From: an uncultured Pseudoflavonifractor sp.
Lineage (GTDB): Bacteria > Bacillota > Clostridia > Oscillospirales > Oscillospiraceae
Length of the DNA: 40,709 nt
Direction: 5' to 3'
NCBI GenBank assembly: GCA_947383685.1
Contig: CANDEE010000006.1
Location: 1-40,709, forward strand
Below the pieces are notes generated by a model that was not told where the DNA came from, searched no databases, and saw only the letters and a list, made by a program, of their open reading frames with translations. The position numbers and the translations under genes are program-made. Positions 16,554 to 24,863 of this stretch are shown piece by piece (position 1 is the first letter of the stretch; every line of letters starts with the position of its first letter).

Positions 16554-17369
16554 TTACAGCTCCACTGTCAGCCGGTGGGTGCGGGAGAAGGTCTCTCCGG
16601 GGGCTAAGACCGCAGTCCCCGGCCTCTTGCTGAGGTCGTGTCCCGGCCCTAAGAATCCCGTCCAGGGCTCAATACATACAAAATCCGGCACCCCCAACGC
16701 ACTCCAAATCAGCACAAAGGGCCAGTCCTTTGTCTCCACCCGGAGATACTTCCCCGTCCCCTTCTCCTCCACCTGAAGCCACTCCGATGCAAGACCGGGA
16801 AAGCAAATGCTGTCATGGTCAAAGCTGTGGTGATCCAGGGTGAAGAAGTCCGCCCCACCAAGGGCCTCCGGCTTTTCCCAGCGAATGCAGTAATCCTCCA
16901 GAGCCTTTCCCGGCGTAAAGGGGCAGGCAAGACCCACATGGAACCCAAGCTGCACCGGCATGGGACTCCCGGAGCGGTTCACGGCGGTGCAGGTGGTCTC
17001 CAGCACATTGCCCCGGAGGGCGTGCCGGGTCTCCAGGGTGAAGGCCCAGGGCCAGAGCTTATCGTCTCCCGTCCAGTCCAACCGGAAGGTCAGACTGTCC
17101 GGGGTCTGCTCCACCAGAGTGTGCTCCACATCCCGCACAAACCCATGCTGGGGCAGGTTTTCGTACCGCTTTCCCTCAAATTCGTACCAGTTGTCCTCTA
17201 TACGTCCGCACCAGGGAAAGCAGATGGGAGCCCTCCGGGGCCAGTGCTCCTTCTTTCCATCCCAAAGCAGGGGCACATCAGGATCGGCCTTTCTCCGCAG
17301 GTCCTGAAGCTCGGCTCCGTGGCCGGAAACAGTCAAGCGCAAGAGGGCATTTTCTACGGTATAATTCAT
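16554..17369 (-). CDS. Aldose 1-epimerase family protein
   Basis: The 271-residue galactose-mutarotase-like protein has the beta-sandwich pattern MNYTVENALLRLTVSGHGAEL, WDGKKEHWPRRAPICFPWCGRI, LPQHGFVRD (catalytic His region), QLGFHVGLACPF and the catalytic Glu region near FVCIEPWTG. It resembles the short LacX/YeaD-like branch, which may interconvert sugar or sugar-phosphate anomers. The ATG at 17369 has GGGGGAG 6 bases upstream; an earlier in-frame ATG lies before that site and is not used. Its true sugar is unknown; closeness to the GlcNAc genes is on the opposite strand and so weak evidence. Confidence 0.85.
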   Translation of the reverse strand: MNYTVENALLRLTVSGHGAELQDLRRKADPDVPLLWDGKKEHWPRRAPICFPWCGRIEDNWYEFEGKRYENLPQHGFVRDVEHTLVEQTPDSLTFRLDWTGDDKLWPWAFTLETRHALRGNVLETTCTAVNRSGSPMPVQLGFHVGLACPFTPGKALEDYCIRWEKPEALGGADFFTLDHHSFDHDSICFPGLASEWLQVEEKGTGKYLRVETKDWPFVLIWSALGVPDFVCIEPWTGFLGPGHDLSKRPGTAVLAPGETFSRTHRLTVEL

Positions 17370-17419
17370 GGTTGTCTCCCCCATATTCAAAATTTGCCGG
17401 GTCAGAATTTCTGCTTTTT

Positions 17420-17448
17420 ATTATAGCACAGGTTTTCTTCCGGAACAA
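17420..17448 (-). promoter_or_regulatory. Promoter of the aldose epimerase gene
   Basis: Minus strand TTGTTC (17443-17448), 17 bases, TATAAT (17420-17425), just after the terminator of the upstream gene. Confidence 0.65.
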
Positions 17449-17483
17449 GAAAAAAGGGCGGCGCCCTTATGGACGCCGCCCTT
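17447..17483 (-). terminator. Terminator of the flavin reductase lipoprotein gene
   Basis: A 10-bp stem (17454-17463 with 17474-17483) is followed on the minus strand by a run of T. Confidence 0.85.
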
Positions 17484-17503
17484 CCTTGTAAAGTATATAC
17501 TTT

Positions 17504-20080
17504 TTACTTGTTGTCTGCGTTTACCGCATTGGCGGCGGTACGGCCCGAGACGAAAATCTCCACGATGGCGTTGCCGCCCAGACGGTTTCCGCCGTGGATA
17601 CCGCCGGTGACCTCGCCTGCGGCGTAGAGGCCCTCAATGATCTTGCCGCTGTCGTCCAGCACGTGGCGCTCCGTATCAATGGCCAGACCGCCCATAGTGT
17701 GGTGGGTAGAGGGAGCCATAACCCGGATACGGAGGAGCTCGCCCTCCAGCTTGTAGGTGTCGGCCTTATACTTGCCGTGCTCATCCACCTCGGCAAAGCC
17801 CACCAGCTTGGTGGGGTTCTCCTTCTTCACCTCGGGGGGCTCCTCGCCGGCCATAACGGCCTTATCGTAGGCCTCGATGGTCTCATAGATCACCTTGGGG
17901 TCGGCCTTCATGCCAAATTCGTCCAACACCTTCTGAAGCTCGTCAGGGCTGGTGCAGAAGTAGACCCGGCCGTCGATCTGCTCCTTGCCGGTGGTGGCTC
18001 CGGCCTCCACGCCGGGGGCCACATAGGTGTCGTAAGGGTAGGGATAACCTACCACGGTCTCGGCGTTGGAGAACTCCAGGAACACGCCCTGAGTCCCCTT
18101 GACCTCAATTCCGTTCTGGAGCTCACCCAGGGACAGAACGTCACGCTCGGCGGCCTCGTTGACAAAACGCTTGCCGGTAGTGGGGTTGATATAGGCGGCG
18201 TAGTTGCCCGCGCCGAAGGACAGGTTGCCGTTGTCGATCCAGGCAATGGGCATCAGCTGGGTCCAGCCCTCGCCCACTGTGGCGGCGCCCACGGCCTCGC
18301 CCATGGTAATACCGTCGCCCTGCATGGAGCTGCGGTTGGTGGTCTTGGTGGAGGCAGTAATGAACTTGGGGTCCCAATACTTGTTGGTCTCCATGACCTT
18401 GGCAATGTTGGCCGCGTAGCCGCCGGTAGCCAAAATCACACCCTTGTTGGCGTGAGCGGTAACGGAGGTTCCGTCATAGAGAACGCCCTTCACGCCGGTA
18501 ACTCTGCCATTTTCCACGATAAGCTCCGTGGCCTCGCAGCGGGTCAGAATCTGGTTATCCTTGGCAGTGTCGGCGGTCTCCAGCACCGTCTTCCGAGTGG
18601 TAGCAAAGTAGGTGCCGAACTGGGCCGGAATGTCCATCTTGCCATCGCCGTCCATATCGCCGCCAGAGAAGGAGTTCTCTCTCCACCACAACGCGCCGAT
18701 GAGGGTGGACTGGTCGGCATCGTTAAAGAGCGCGCCCTGATCCTGGAGCCAGGGCTTCAGCTCCTGACCGCCCTCGATGAACTGTTTGACCAGCTCTACA
18801 TCGCCGTAAATCCACTCATTCTTATCGGAGCTCTGGCGCAGACCGCCGTAGTAGGTCTGGAAAATATGGAGGTTCACGGTAGAGAACAGGGGCAGCTCTG
18901 TCTCGGCCATCCCGCTGTTCAGCTTGGGCTGGGCCCAATCCAGATACGCCTTGATTTCCTTCTTCAAGGCCTGAAGGGTGGGCAGGAAATCGGCGTGGAC
19001 GCCGTGCTTACTCAGCTCCTCAATGTCGCCGGCCACATACTCATGATCCTTATAAAAGTCGGCGTCAAACTCGGACTCAGACCAATTCGCAATGATTTTC
19101 AGGGTAGCGATGGAGCCGCCGCCCGCCTTCACCTTGTCATAGGTCTGGCCCCGGTACTCGCCGGTGGTGGCGTCGGGGTTGGCGGGGTCCCAGCAGAGGT
19201 AAGGCATGACGGACTGGAACGCGCCGCCGGAGACCAGGGTATTGCCGCCGATCTGGGCGTTCTTCTCCATGACCAGCACCGTATCTCCGTTCTGAGCGGC
19301 CTGGGCGGCGGCGCCCATACCGGCGCCGCCCGCACCCACTACCACCACGTCCACAGTAACGTCGATGGGAGCCTGGGCCTCATGGACCACGGTGTTTTTC
19401 TGGAAGGCGGCCATGTCGGAGGCTCCCGCCTGCTTGGCGGCGTCGTTCAGAGCCTCTTTGATGGCCCGGGCGGTAAAGGTGGCGCCGGAGACGCCGTCAA
19501 TACCGGAGCCGTTGGCCTCCAGAATGTCGGGAATCATAATATCAAAGGCGGGAGAGCCCACATTGGCAGTCTCCCCGGAGGTCGCCACCTCCACCGCCGT
19601 GACGGCGGTATCCGAGAAGGTGACGGCGAGCTCCACCGGGCCGTTATAGCCCGTGCCCTTACCGGTATAGGTGCCGGCCTTGAAGGTCAGCTCTCCGGCG
19701 GCTCCGCCCTCGCCCTTAGCCAAGGCAATGGCGGCGGCAGCCGCCTCCTTGGCGCCGGCGGAGGTCAAAGACGCACCGGAAACCCCGTCGATCTCCGCGC
19801 TCTGAGCGGTCTTGATCTGCTCGGCCAGTTCCTCCAGAGCCGCGCCGCCAATGGTGGGAGTCTCCTGGTCGCCGGTCACCTTCACGTCGGTGATGTTGTT
19901 GTCGTCCACGGTGATGGAGACCGTCACGGCCCCGCCGTAGCCCTGGCCGCTGCCCTCATAGGTGCCGGGAGTGTAAATACCCGTGGCAGGAGCCGTCTCT
20001 CCGGGAGTCTTGTTGGAGCATCCGGCAAAGGATGCAGCCATAGCAAGGCTTAAGAACAGTGCAAGTGTTCTTTTTTTCAT
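17504..20080 (-). CDS. Flavinylated FAD-dependent reductase lipoprotein (fumarate/urocanate reductase-like)
   Basis: The 858-residue protein begins with a lipoprotein signal ending AASFAGC (lipid-bearing Cys21). Two FMN-binding domains follow (about 38-120 and 135-215), each ending in the ApbE flavinylation motif DxxxGA[ST]: DGVSGAS (Ser104) and DGVSGAT (Thr201). From residue 244 a FAD_binding_2 domain starts VVVVGAGGAGMGAAAQAA and EKNAQIGGNTLVSGG; later come KRFVNEAAERD, APSTHHTMGGLAID, and the end GLYAAGEVTGGIHGGNRLGGNAIVEIFVSGR. By homology it sits outside the membrane, takes electrons through covalent FMN, and reduces an unsaturated carboxylate or similar acceptor in anaerobic respiration. 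The acceptor cannot be named. The ATG at 20080 follows GGAGGA. It is a single-gene unit with its own promoter and terminator; no electron-supply partner is in the window. Confidence 0.9.
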   Translation of the reverse strand: MKKRTLALFLSLAMAASFAGCSNKTPGETAPATGIYTPGTYEGSGQGYGGAVTVSITVDDNNITDVKVTGDQETPTIGGAALEELAEQIKTAQSAEIDGVSGASLTSAGAKEAAAAAIALAKGEGGAAGELTFKAGTYTGKGTGYNGPVELAVTFSDTAVTAVEVATSGETANVGSPAFDIMIPDILEANGSGIDGVSGATFTARAIKEALNDAAKQAGASDMAAFQKNTVVHEAQAPIDVTVDVVVVGAGGAGMGAAAQAAQNGDTVLVMEKNAQIGGNTLVSGGAFQSVMPYLCWDPANPDATTGEYRGQTYDKVKAGGGSIATLKIIANWSESEFDADFYKDHEYVAGDIEELSKHGVHADFLPTLQALKKEIKAYLDWAQPKLNSGMAETELPLFSTVNLHIFQTYYGGLRQSSDKNEWIYGDVELVKQFIEGGQELKPWLQDQGALFNDADQSTLIGALWWRENSFSGGDMDGDGKMDIPAQFGTYFATTRKTVLETADTAKDNQILTRCEATELIVENGRVTGVKGVLYDGTSVTAHANKGVILATGGYAANIAKVMETNKYWDPKFITASTKTTNRSSMQGDGITMGEAVGAATVGEGWTQLMPIAWIDNGNLSFGAGNYAAYINPTTGKRFVNEAAERDVLSLGELQNGIEVKGTQGVFLEFSNAETVVGYPYPYDTYVAPGVEAGATTGKEQIDGRVYFCTSPDELQKVLDEFGMKADPKVIYETIEAYDKAVMAGEEPPEVKKENPTKLVGFAEVDEHGKYKADTYKLEGELLRIRVMAPSTHHTMGGLAIDTERHVLDDSGKIIEGLYAAGEVTGGIHGGNRLGGNAIVEIFVSGRTAANAVNADNK

Positions 20081-20146
20081 GTTTTCTTCCTCCATTTCAA
20101 CATTTTATCCTCTTTTTTGCACTAACGCAACATTTCGCGCCTGGAT

Positions 20147-20175
20147 ATGTTATAACATTCACAAGTTATAGTCAA
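20147..20175 (-). promoter_or_regulatory. Promoter of the flavin reductase gene with a Rex-like site
   Basis: Minus strand TTGACT (20170-20175), 17 bases, TAACAT (20147-20152). An 18-bp sequence over the -10 region (20147-20164) reads TTGTGAATGTTATAACAT, close to the Rex box TTGT(T/G)AA-N4-TTAACAA, with two mismatches in the second arm. Confidence 0.55.
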
Positions 20176-20208
20176 GGGGGTTTTTGCAATTTTTCCCTCC
20201 TTCACAAA

Positions 20209-20253
20209 AAAAGAGCACCCTCTTTGGTATTTTTGCCAAAGAGGGTGTTTTTT
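20209..20253. terminator. Bidirectional terminator at the end of the iol operon
   Basis: CACCCTCTTTGG (20216-20227) pairs with CCAAAGAGGGTG (20236-20247), with A-run and T-run flanks. It ends the alcohol dehydrogenase transcript on the minus strand. Confidence 0.85.
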
Positions 20254-20264
20254 ATAATCCTTTT

Positions 20265-21416
20265 TTACCAGAGCTCTTTATATAACCGCTCCACATCCCC
20301 CTGGGTGATCTCCCGCTGGGTGTTCTGGGGGCTGCCGCTGTCCATGGCGTCGCGGGCCATCTTGGGAATGACGGCAAAGAACTCCTCCCGGCTGATGCCG
20401 TACTGGGCCGGGGTTGGCGTTTCCAGCTCCTTTGTCAGCTCCACCAGGGCAGAGAGGAATTTCCGGCCGGCCACCTCGTCGGAGTCCTGCCCCTCCGCCG
20501 CGCCGATGGCCCGGCCCAGGGCCGCAAAGCGGCCGTAAGCTCCCTCCAGGGCAAAGCCCAGGCACACCTTCATCAGCATGGCATTGGAAAGGCCATGGGG
20601 CACGTGGAACAGAGCCCCGATAGGCCGGCTCATGCCGTGGATGAGGGTGACGCTGGCGTTATTGAAGGCGATGCCCGCCTCCAACGCCGCCACCGACATT
20701 TCTACCCGGGCCTCCTCGTTGGCTCCGTCGTGGAAAGCGGTGGGAAGAAAGCGGAAGATACGCTTCACCGCCGACAAAGCAAAGGTGTCGGACATGGCCT
20801 GAGCCTTCCGGGAGGTATAGGCCTCCACCGCATGGCACAGGGCGTCCAGACCCGTGGAGGCGGTGATCTTGGGAGGTGCGGTCATGGTGAACTGGGGGTC
20901 GATGATGGCAAGGCCGGGCATCAGGCACTTGCCCTTGAGGAGCATCTTAATGTCCCGCTGGGTGTCGGTAATGATGGTGAACTGGGTGGCCTCCGACCCG
21001 GTACCCGCCGTGGTGGGGATGGCCGCCATGGGAGGCATGGGCACGTCGATGACCTTACCCATGAAGTCGGAAATCCTGCCGTTGTAGTCTGCCAGCACGC
21101 CGATGGCCTTCATGGAATCCAGCGCGCTGCCTCCTCCCAGGCCCACCAGGAAATCGCAGCCGTTTTTCCGGTATTCGGCAAGCCCCGCCTCGATCATCTT
21201 GTCGGTGGGCTCTCCGGTGACCCCGGAGAAGACGGCGTAGGCCACGTTTTGACCCTTCAGGGCTTCCTCCACCTTGGCGCAGTTGCCCAGCTTTATCATC
21301 ATCTCATCGGTGACGATCAGGGCCTTTTTCCCCATAGCGCCCAGGGTCTGGGCCGCCATGTCCAAAGCGCCCGCTCCGGTGATGATCTGGCCCGGTACAA
21401 TAAATTCTCTTGCCAT
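20265..21416 (-). CDS. Iron-containing alcohol dehydrogenase, in the iol operon
   Basis: The 383-residue protein is a group III Fe-dependent alcohol dehydrogenase, NAD(P)H-linked. It has the nucleotide loop GGGSALDSMKAIG, TAGTGSEATQFTIITD, and the metal ligands in TGLDALCHAVEAYTSRKA (Asp and His), HGMSRPIGALFHVPHG (two His). It starts at ATG 21416 with GGAGG 8 bases before, 15 bases after the iolB stop, so all three genes form an operon. The context suggests reduction of an aldehyde from inositol breakdown, for example malonate semialdehyde to 3-hydroxypropionate. This is inference; other alcohols or 4-hydroxybutyrate-type substrates are possible. Confidence 0.88.
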   Translation of the reverse strand: MAREFIVPGQIITGAGALDMAAQTLGAMGKKALIVTDEMMIKLGNCAKVEEALKGQNVAYAVFSGVTGEPTDKMIEAGLAEYRKNGCDFLVGLGGGSALDSMKAIGVLADYNGRISDFMGKVIDVPMPPMAAIPTTAGTGSEATQFTIITDTQRDIKMLLKGKCLMPGLAIIDPQFTMTAPPKITASTGLDALCHAVEAYTSRKAQAMSDTFALSAVKRIFRFLPTAFHDGANEEARVEMSVAALEAGIAFNNASVTLIHGMSRPIGALFHVPHGLSNAMLMKVCLGFALEGAYGRFAALGRAIGAAEGQDSDEVAGRKFLSALVELTKELETPTPAQYGISREEFFAVIPKMARDAMDSGSPQNTQREITQGDVERLYKELW

Positions 21417-21431
21417 ATTGACCGCCTCCTC

Positions 21432-22217
21432 TTAAAATTCCGCGTCGTGGAGCCAGGTATACCGCTCGTCCTCGCAGCGGTCGGTTTGCAGCCAGGGCTT
21501 CCCGTCCAGGTGGCGGATCATCCAGCAGGTATACATCTGGAAGCCGGGAGCCACCGACTGGGGGTGAAGCTCCCCGCCGGGGATGGCGGAGAAGCTGCCG
21601 TCCACGCTCTTAAAGACCTGATCACCCACAAAGCTGGCTCCAAAGCCCTCGGGCCGGTCAAACTTGAAGTAATAGGTCTCGGGCTGGGGATGGCGGTGGG
21701 GCAAGTAGCCCGACCAGTTGCCCCGGTCGTTGAGCACCTCTCCCAGCACCATGTTGGACCAGGGGGCAATGTCGTGATCGAAAATGGTGTTGACCCGCCG
21801 CTTGGCCACGTCCCCAAACTTGCCCACGCAGGAATATTTCCAGGGGGCGTCCTCCGGGGTGTAGAGCTTGGGGACAAACGCTTTGTCATTCCTGGTACAC
21901 TGGACCAGAATCTCCGTTTCGGTTTCCACCTCCACCCGAACCTCTGTCCCGGTGCAGACGTGGAGGCACCAGGGCCCCTCGGTGAACACATCCTTGCGGC
22001 TGACCTGGGCGGACACCCCGCCGCCGGTAAACCCGGCCTTGCCCGAGAGCAGCAGAACGGCGGTCTCCTCCCCCTCCCGGCAGAAGGTGCGCGCCTCTCC
22101 TGCCTTCATGCGGTAGACCCGAATGTCCATGAGCATATCCTTGTAGTCATTGTCATAGGTAGTAAGAACCTTTTCACCCTTGGCGTCAAATTCCGGGTAG
22201 CCAAATACTTTTCCCAT
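21432..22217 (-). CDS. iolB: 5-deoxy-glucuronate isomerase
   Basis: Converts 5-deoxy-D-glucuronate to 2-deoxy-5-keto-D-gluconate in myo-inositol catabolism. The 261-residue bicupin (IolB/KduI family) has the metal-binding and family signature GYLPHRHPQPETYYFKFDR and HPQSVAPGFQMYTCWMIRH, with the WMIRHLDGKPW ending. The ATG at 22217 has AAGGAGG upstream; a longer frame to 22289 would run into iolC and has no ribosome site. It lies 16 bases after iolC, whose kinase acts on its product. Confidence 0.94.
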   Translation of the reverse strand: MGKVFGYPEFDAKGEKVLTTYDNDYKDMLMDIRVYRMKAGEARTFCREGEETAVLLLSGKAGFTGGGVSAQVSRKDVFTEGPWCLHVCTGTEVRVEVETETEILVQCTRNDKAFVPKLYTPEDAPWKYSCVGKFGDVAKRRVNTIFDHDIAPWSNMVLGEVLNDRGNWSGYLPHRHPQPETYYFKFDRPEGFGASFVGDQVFKSVDGSFSAIPGGELHPQSVAPGFQMYTCWMIRHLDGKPWLQTDRCEDERYTWLHDAEF

Positions 22218-22233
22218 GCTGTTTTCCTCCTTT

Positions 22234-23265
22234 TTACGCTCTGGCGACCATTTCGCCAAACTGCTCCTTCTCCGCCTTGATAAAGGCATGAACCTCCTCG
22301 GGGCCGGGGAGGGCGTCGGAGCAGTTGTTGCTGCGCACCATCATGGAAGCCTCGGCGGAGCCAAATTCCAGACAGTCGATGATCTCCCAGCCCTGATAGA
22401 GGCCATAGAGAAACCCGGAGCCGTAGCCGTCCCCGCCTCCAAAGCCCTTCCGGGCGGTGACGGGGAAGGGCTTGATGCTGAACTTCTGCCCATCCCGGGT
22501 AAAGGCGTGGGAGCCCTGCATCCCGTGCTTGATGACCACGATCTTGGCGTTATGGCCCTGCCAGTAGGCGGCGCTCTCCTCGTCGGTCATGCCGGGCTTG
22601 ATGAGCTTCTCCGTCAGGTCAAACTCCTCCCGGGAGCCCATGATGATGTCGGCTTCCTTGGCCACAATGGAGTAGTAGATGGAAATTTCATCCCTGTTTT
22701 TCCAGTTATATTCCCGGTAGTCGATGTCAAAGATGATCTTTGTCCCCACCTTCTTTGCCAGCATGACGGCCTTGATGGCGGCCTCCCGGGAGGGACTTTC
22801 CGCCAGGGCGGTGCCCGAAATGAGGATGGCCTTGGCCCTTTGGATGTACTCCTCCTTCACATCGTCCACATGGAGCTGGAGGTCTGCGATGCAGTTGCGG
22901 TACATGAGAATACTGCTCTCCTTGGGGGAGAGCATTTCCGTAAAGGTGAGACCCAGCTTCTCCCCTCCCGTGCACTTGGTGATGCAGGAGGTGTCAATGC
23001 CCTGCTCATGGAAGTAATCCACCACAAACTCCCCAAACTGGTCGTCGGAAACCTTGCCGATAAACCCCGCCTTCATGCCGTGATGGGTCACCCCCACGGC
23101 AATGTTGGCGGGAGAACCGCCCACAAACTTTTCAAAATAGTGCACTTTCTTCAGAGGCTTGAATTCCTCCTTCACCTCGTCGCTGTACGCGGGGTTGAAG
23201 TCGATAGCCACCCGGCCCAGCAGGATGAGGTCAAATTCCCTGGACTGGTCAAACTGGATATACAT
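22234..23265 (-). CDS. iolC: 5-dehydro-2-deoxygluconokinase
   Basis: Phosphorylates 2-deoxy-5-keto-gluconate with ATP, the step before the aldolase. The 343-residue PfkB/ribokinase-fold protein has the N-terminal strand DLILLGRVAIDFNP, the Gly-Gly sugar site KFVGGSPANIAVGV, and the C-terminal ATP/catalytic segment ARKGFGGGDGYGSGFLYGL, where Asp of GGGD is the catalytic base. The GGGDGY form replaces the common GAGD. The ATG at 23265 follows GGGAGGGG. It is the first gene of iolC-iolB-adh, with a strong promoter and a palindromic operator. The other iol genes (iolG, iolE, iolD, iolJ) are not in the window. Confidence 0.94.
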   Translation of the reverse strand: MYIQFDQSREFDLILLGRVAIDFNPAYSDEVKEEFKPLKKVHYFEKFVGGSPANIAVGVTHHGMKAGFIGKVSDDQFGEFVVDYFHEQGIDTSCITKCTGGEKLGLTFTEMLSPKESSILMYRNCIADLQLHVDDVKEEYIQRAKAILISGTALAESPSREAAIKAVMLAKKVGTKIIFDIDYREYNWKNRDEISIYYSIVAKEADIIMGSREEFDLTEKLIKPGMTDEESAAYWQGHNAKIVVIKHGMQGSHAFTRDGQKFSIKPFPVTARKGFGGGDGYGSGFLYGLYQGWEIIDCLEFGSAEASMMVRSNNCSDALPGPEEVHAFIKAEKEQFGEMVARA

Positions 23266-23288
23266 GGTCTGTCCCCTCCCGTTTTCAG

Positions 23289-23300
23289 ATTGTATACAAT
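23289..23300. promoter_or_regulatory. Palindromic operator ATTGTATACAAT in the iol leader
   Basis: A perfect 12-bp palindrome lies about 7-18 bases after the predicted start of transcription. The TTGTATACAA core is of the type bound by GntR-family repressors; no such gene is in the window. Confidence 0.65.
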
Positions 23301-23313
23301 TTGTGCTGCTAAT

Positions 23314-23342
23314 ATTATAATCCTATTTTTTCCCGTTGACAA
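23314..23342 (-). promoter_or_regulatory. Promoter of the iolC-iolB-adh operon
   Basis: Minus strand TTGTCA (23337-23342), 17 bases, TATAAT (23314-23319). Confidence 0.75.
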
Positions 23343-23346
23343 GAGC

Positions 23347-23382
23347 GGAAAAAAGCGGCCCCGCAAAATCACGGGGCCGCTT
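23347..23382 (-). terminator. Terminator of the amino acid ABC transporter operon
   Basis: GCGGCCCCG (23355-23363) pairs with CGGGGCCGC (23372-23380); on the minus strand it is followed by six T. It insulates the iol promoter just downstream. Confidence 0.88.
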
Positions 23383-23392
23383 CCGTTTTCTT

Positions 23393-24145
23393 TTAATACC
23401 GGGACAAAAACTGCCTTGTCCGCTCCTCTTTGGGGTTCTCGATGACCTGCCGGGCGCTTCCCTGCTCTACAATAAGGCCGCCGTCCATAAAGATGACCTC
23501 GTCGGCCACATCCCGGGCAAAGGCCATCTCGTGAGTGACGATGATCATGGTGGTGTCCTGCTCCGCCAGGGAGCGGATGACCTTTAGGACCTCCCCTGTC
23601 AGCTCCGGGTCCAGGGCGGAGGTGGGCTCGTCAAAGCAGAGCACGTCCGGGTGCAGGGCCAACGCCCTTGCGATGGCCACCCGCTGCTGCTGGCCCCCGG
23701 AGAGCTGGTGGGGATAGTGGCCGGCCCGGTCGGCAAGGCCCATCCGGTCCAATAGCTCCAATCCCTGTTTTTCGATCTCGGGCCACCGGTTCTTGTCCTT
23801 CTCCCGCAGCTTCCCCGCCAGGGTCACGTTCTCCAGGGCGGTATACTGGGGGAACAGGTTGAAGCTCTGGAACACCAGCCCAAAGTGGAGCCGCTTTTGG
23901 CGGATGGCCTCCTCACTGAAGGAAGCCTTGTTTTCCGCGTCAAAGAGCTTCTCTCCCCGGACGGTGATGAGGCCGGAATCGGGGGTCTCCAAAAAGTTCA
24001 AACACCGCAAAAGTGTGGTCTTGCCGCTGCCCGAGGAGCCGATAATGGCCAGGGCCTTTCCCTGCTCCAGGGAAAAGGAGATGTCCTCCAGCACCTTGGT
24101 GGAGCCAAAGTGCTTTTCTATGTTTCGCACCTCTAATAAAGCCAC
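23393..24145 (-). CDS. Polar amino acid ABC transporter ATP-binding protein
   Basis: The 250-residue ATPase powers uptake with the permease next to it. It has Walker A GSSGSGKTTLL, Q-loop LVFQSFNLFPQY, signature LSGGQQQRVAIARAL, Walker B VLCFDEPTSALDPE and the switch VTHEMAFA, all typical of the GlnQ/HisP subgroup (polar amino acids). It starts with GTG at 24145 after GGGGGTGGCGGC, 12 bases after the permease stop. It is the last gene of the operon before the terminator at 23347-23382. The exact amino acid is not predictable. Confidence 0.93.
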   Translation of the reverse strand: MALLEVRNIEKHFGSTKVLEDISFSLEQGKALAIIGSSGSGKTTLLRCLNFLETPDSGLITVRGEKLFDAENKASFSEEAIRQKRLHFGLVFQSFNLFPQYTALENVTLAGKLREKDKNRWPEIEKQGLELLDRMGLADRAGHYPHQLSGGQQQRVAIARALALHPDVLCFDEPTSALDPELTGEVLKVIRSLAEQDTTMIIVTHEMAFARDVADEVIFMDGGLIVEQGSARQVIENPKEERTRQFLSRY

Positions 24146-24157
24146 GCCGCCACCCCC

Positions 24158-24826
24158 TTACCTGAAATAGTCCAGCTTCTTTTCCAGCTTGCCCAGCAGG
24201 ACCGTCACCACCCCGTTGAACACCAGGTAGTAAACTCCCGTGAAAAAGAGGGGCCAGAGAAGGCCGGAGTAGCCGTGGGAGGTCTTCATAAAGGCCTGGC
24301 CCGCCCAGATGACCTCCTGGAAGGAGATGATCCGGGCCAGAGAAGTATCTTTTACCAGAGTGATGACCTCGTTGGATATGGGGGGAACAATGCGTTTGAC
24401 CATCTGCAGCAGGGTGACCTGAAAGAAGATCTCCCGCCGGGTCATGCCCAGCACCAGCCCCGCCTCCTGCTGGCCCACGGGGACGGACTGGATGCCCCCC
24501 CGGTAAATTTCGGAAAAATAGCAGGAATAGTTGATGATAAAGGCAATGGCGGAGGCTAAAAAGCGCCCGGCCTCCCCGGTTCCCCAGGGAGAGTAGCCCA
24601 TGAGCTTGCCGGGAATGTAGTAGAGAATGATAAGCTGCAGCATCAGGGGGGTCCCCCGGATGACCCAGATGACCCCCCGGGTGAGCCACCGCAGAGGGGC
24701 AAACCGGCTCATGGAGCCAAAGGAGATCACCAGTCCCAAAGGCAACGCCCCCAGCAGGGTGACGGCAAAGAGCTTTAAGGTTTGCAGAAAGCCCTGGTTC
24801 AGGGCGCCGACAACGGTAAGGAACAC
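24158..24826 (-). CDS. Polar amino acid ABC transporter permease
   Basis: The 222-residue His/Glu/Gln/Arg-type permease has about five membrane helices, FLQTLKLFAVTLLGALPLGLVISFG at the start, RGTPLMLQLIILYY, and the EAA-type ATPase contact loop QEAGLVLGMTRREIFFQVTLLQMVKRIVPPISNE. A GTG start at 24826 is chosen because AGGAGG lies 7 bases upstream and the length then fits the family; the open frame runs on to 24883 without support. It forms the channel with the ATPase and is loaded by the lipoprotein encoded upstream. Confidence 0.9.
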   Translation of the reverse strand: MFLTVVGALNQGFLQTLKLFAVTLLGALPLGLVISFGSMSRFAPLRWLTRGVIWVIRGTPLMLQLIILYYIPGKLMGYSPWGTGEAGRFLASAIAFIINYSCYFSEIYRGGIQSVPVGQQEAGLVLGMTRREIFFQVTLLQMVKRIVPPISNEVITLVKDTSLARIISFQEVIWAGQAFMKTSHGYSGLLWPLFFTGVYYLVFNGVVTVLLGKLEKKLDYFR

Positions 24827-24863
24827 GGGAACACCTCCTGAAAAATGGAATGAAAACAGACAG

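Noticed and set aside
17594..20053. 819-codon plus-strand frame, and similar long frames opposite ptsI/nagB, nagE and rny
   Set aside because: All lie exactly opposite well-identified genes, with His/Gly/Val-rich translations and no family motif.
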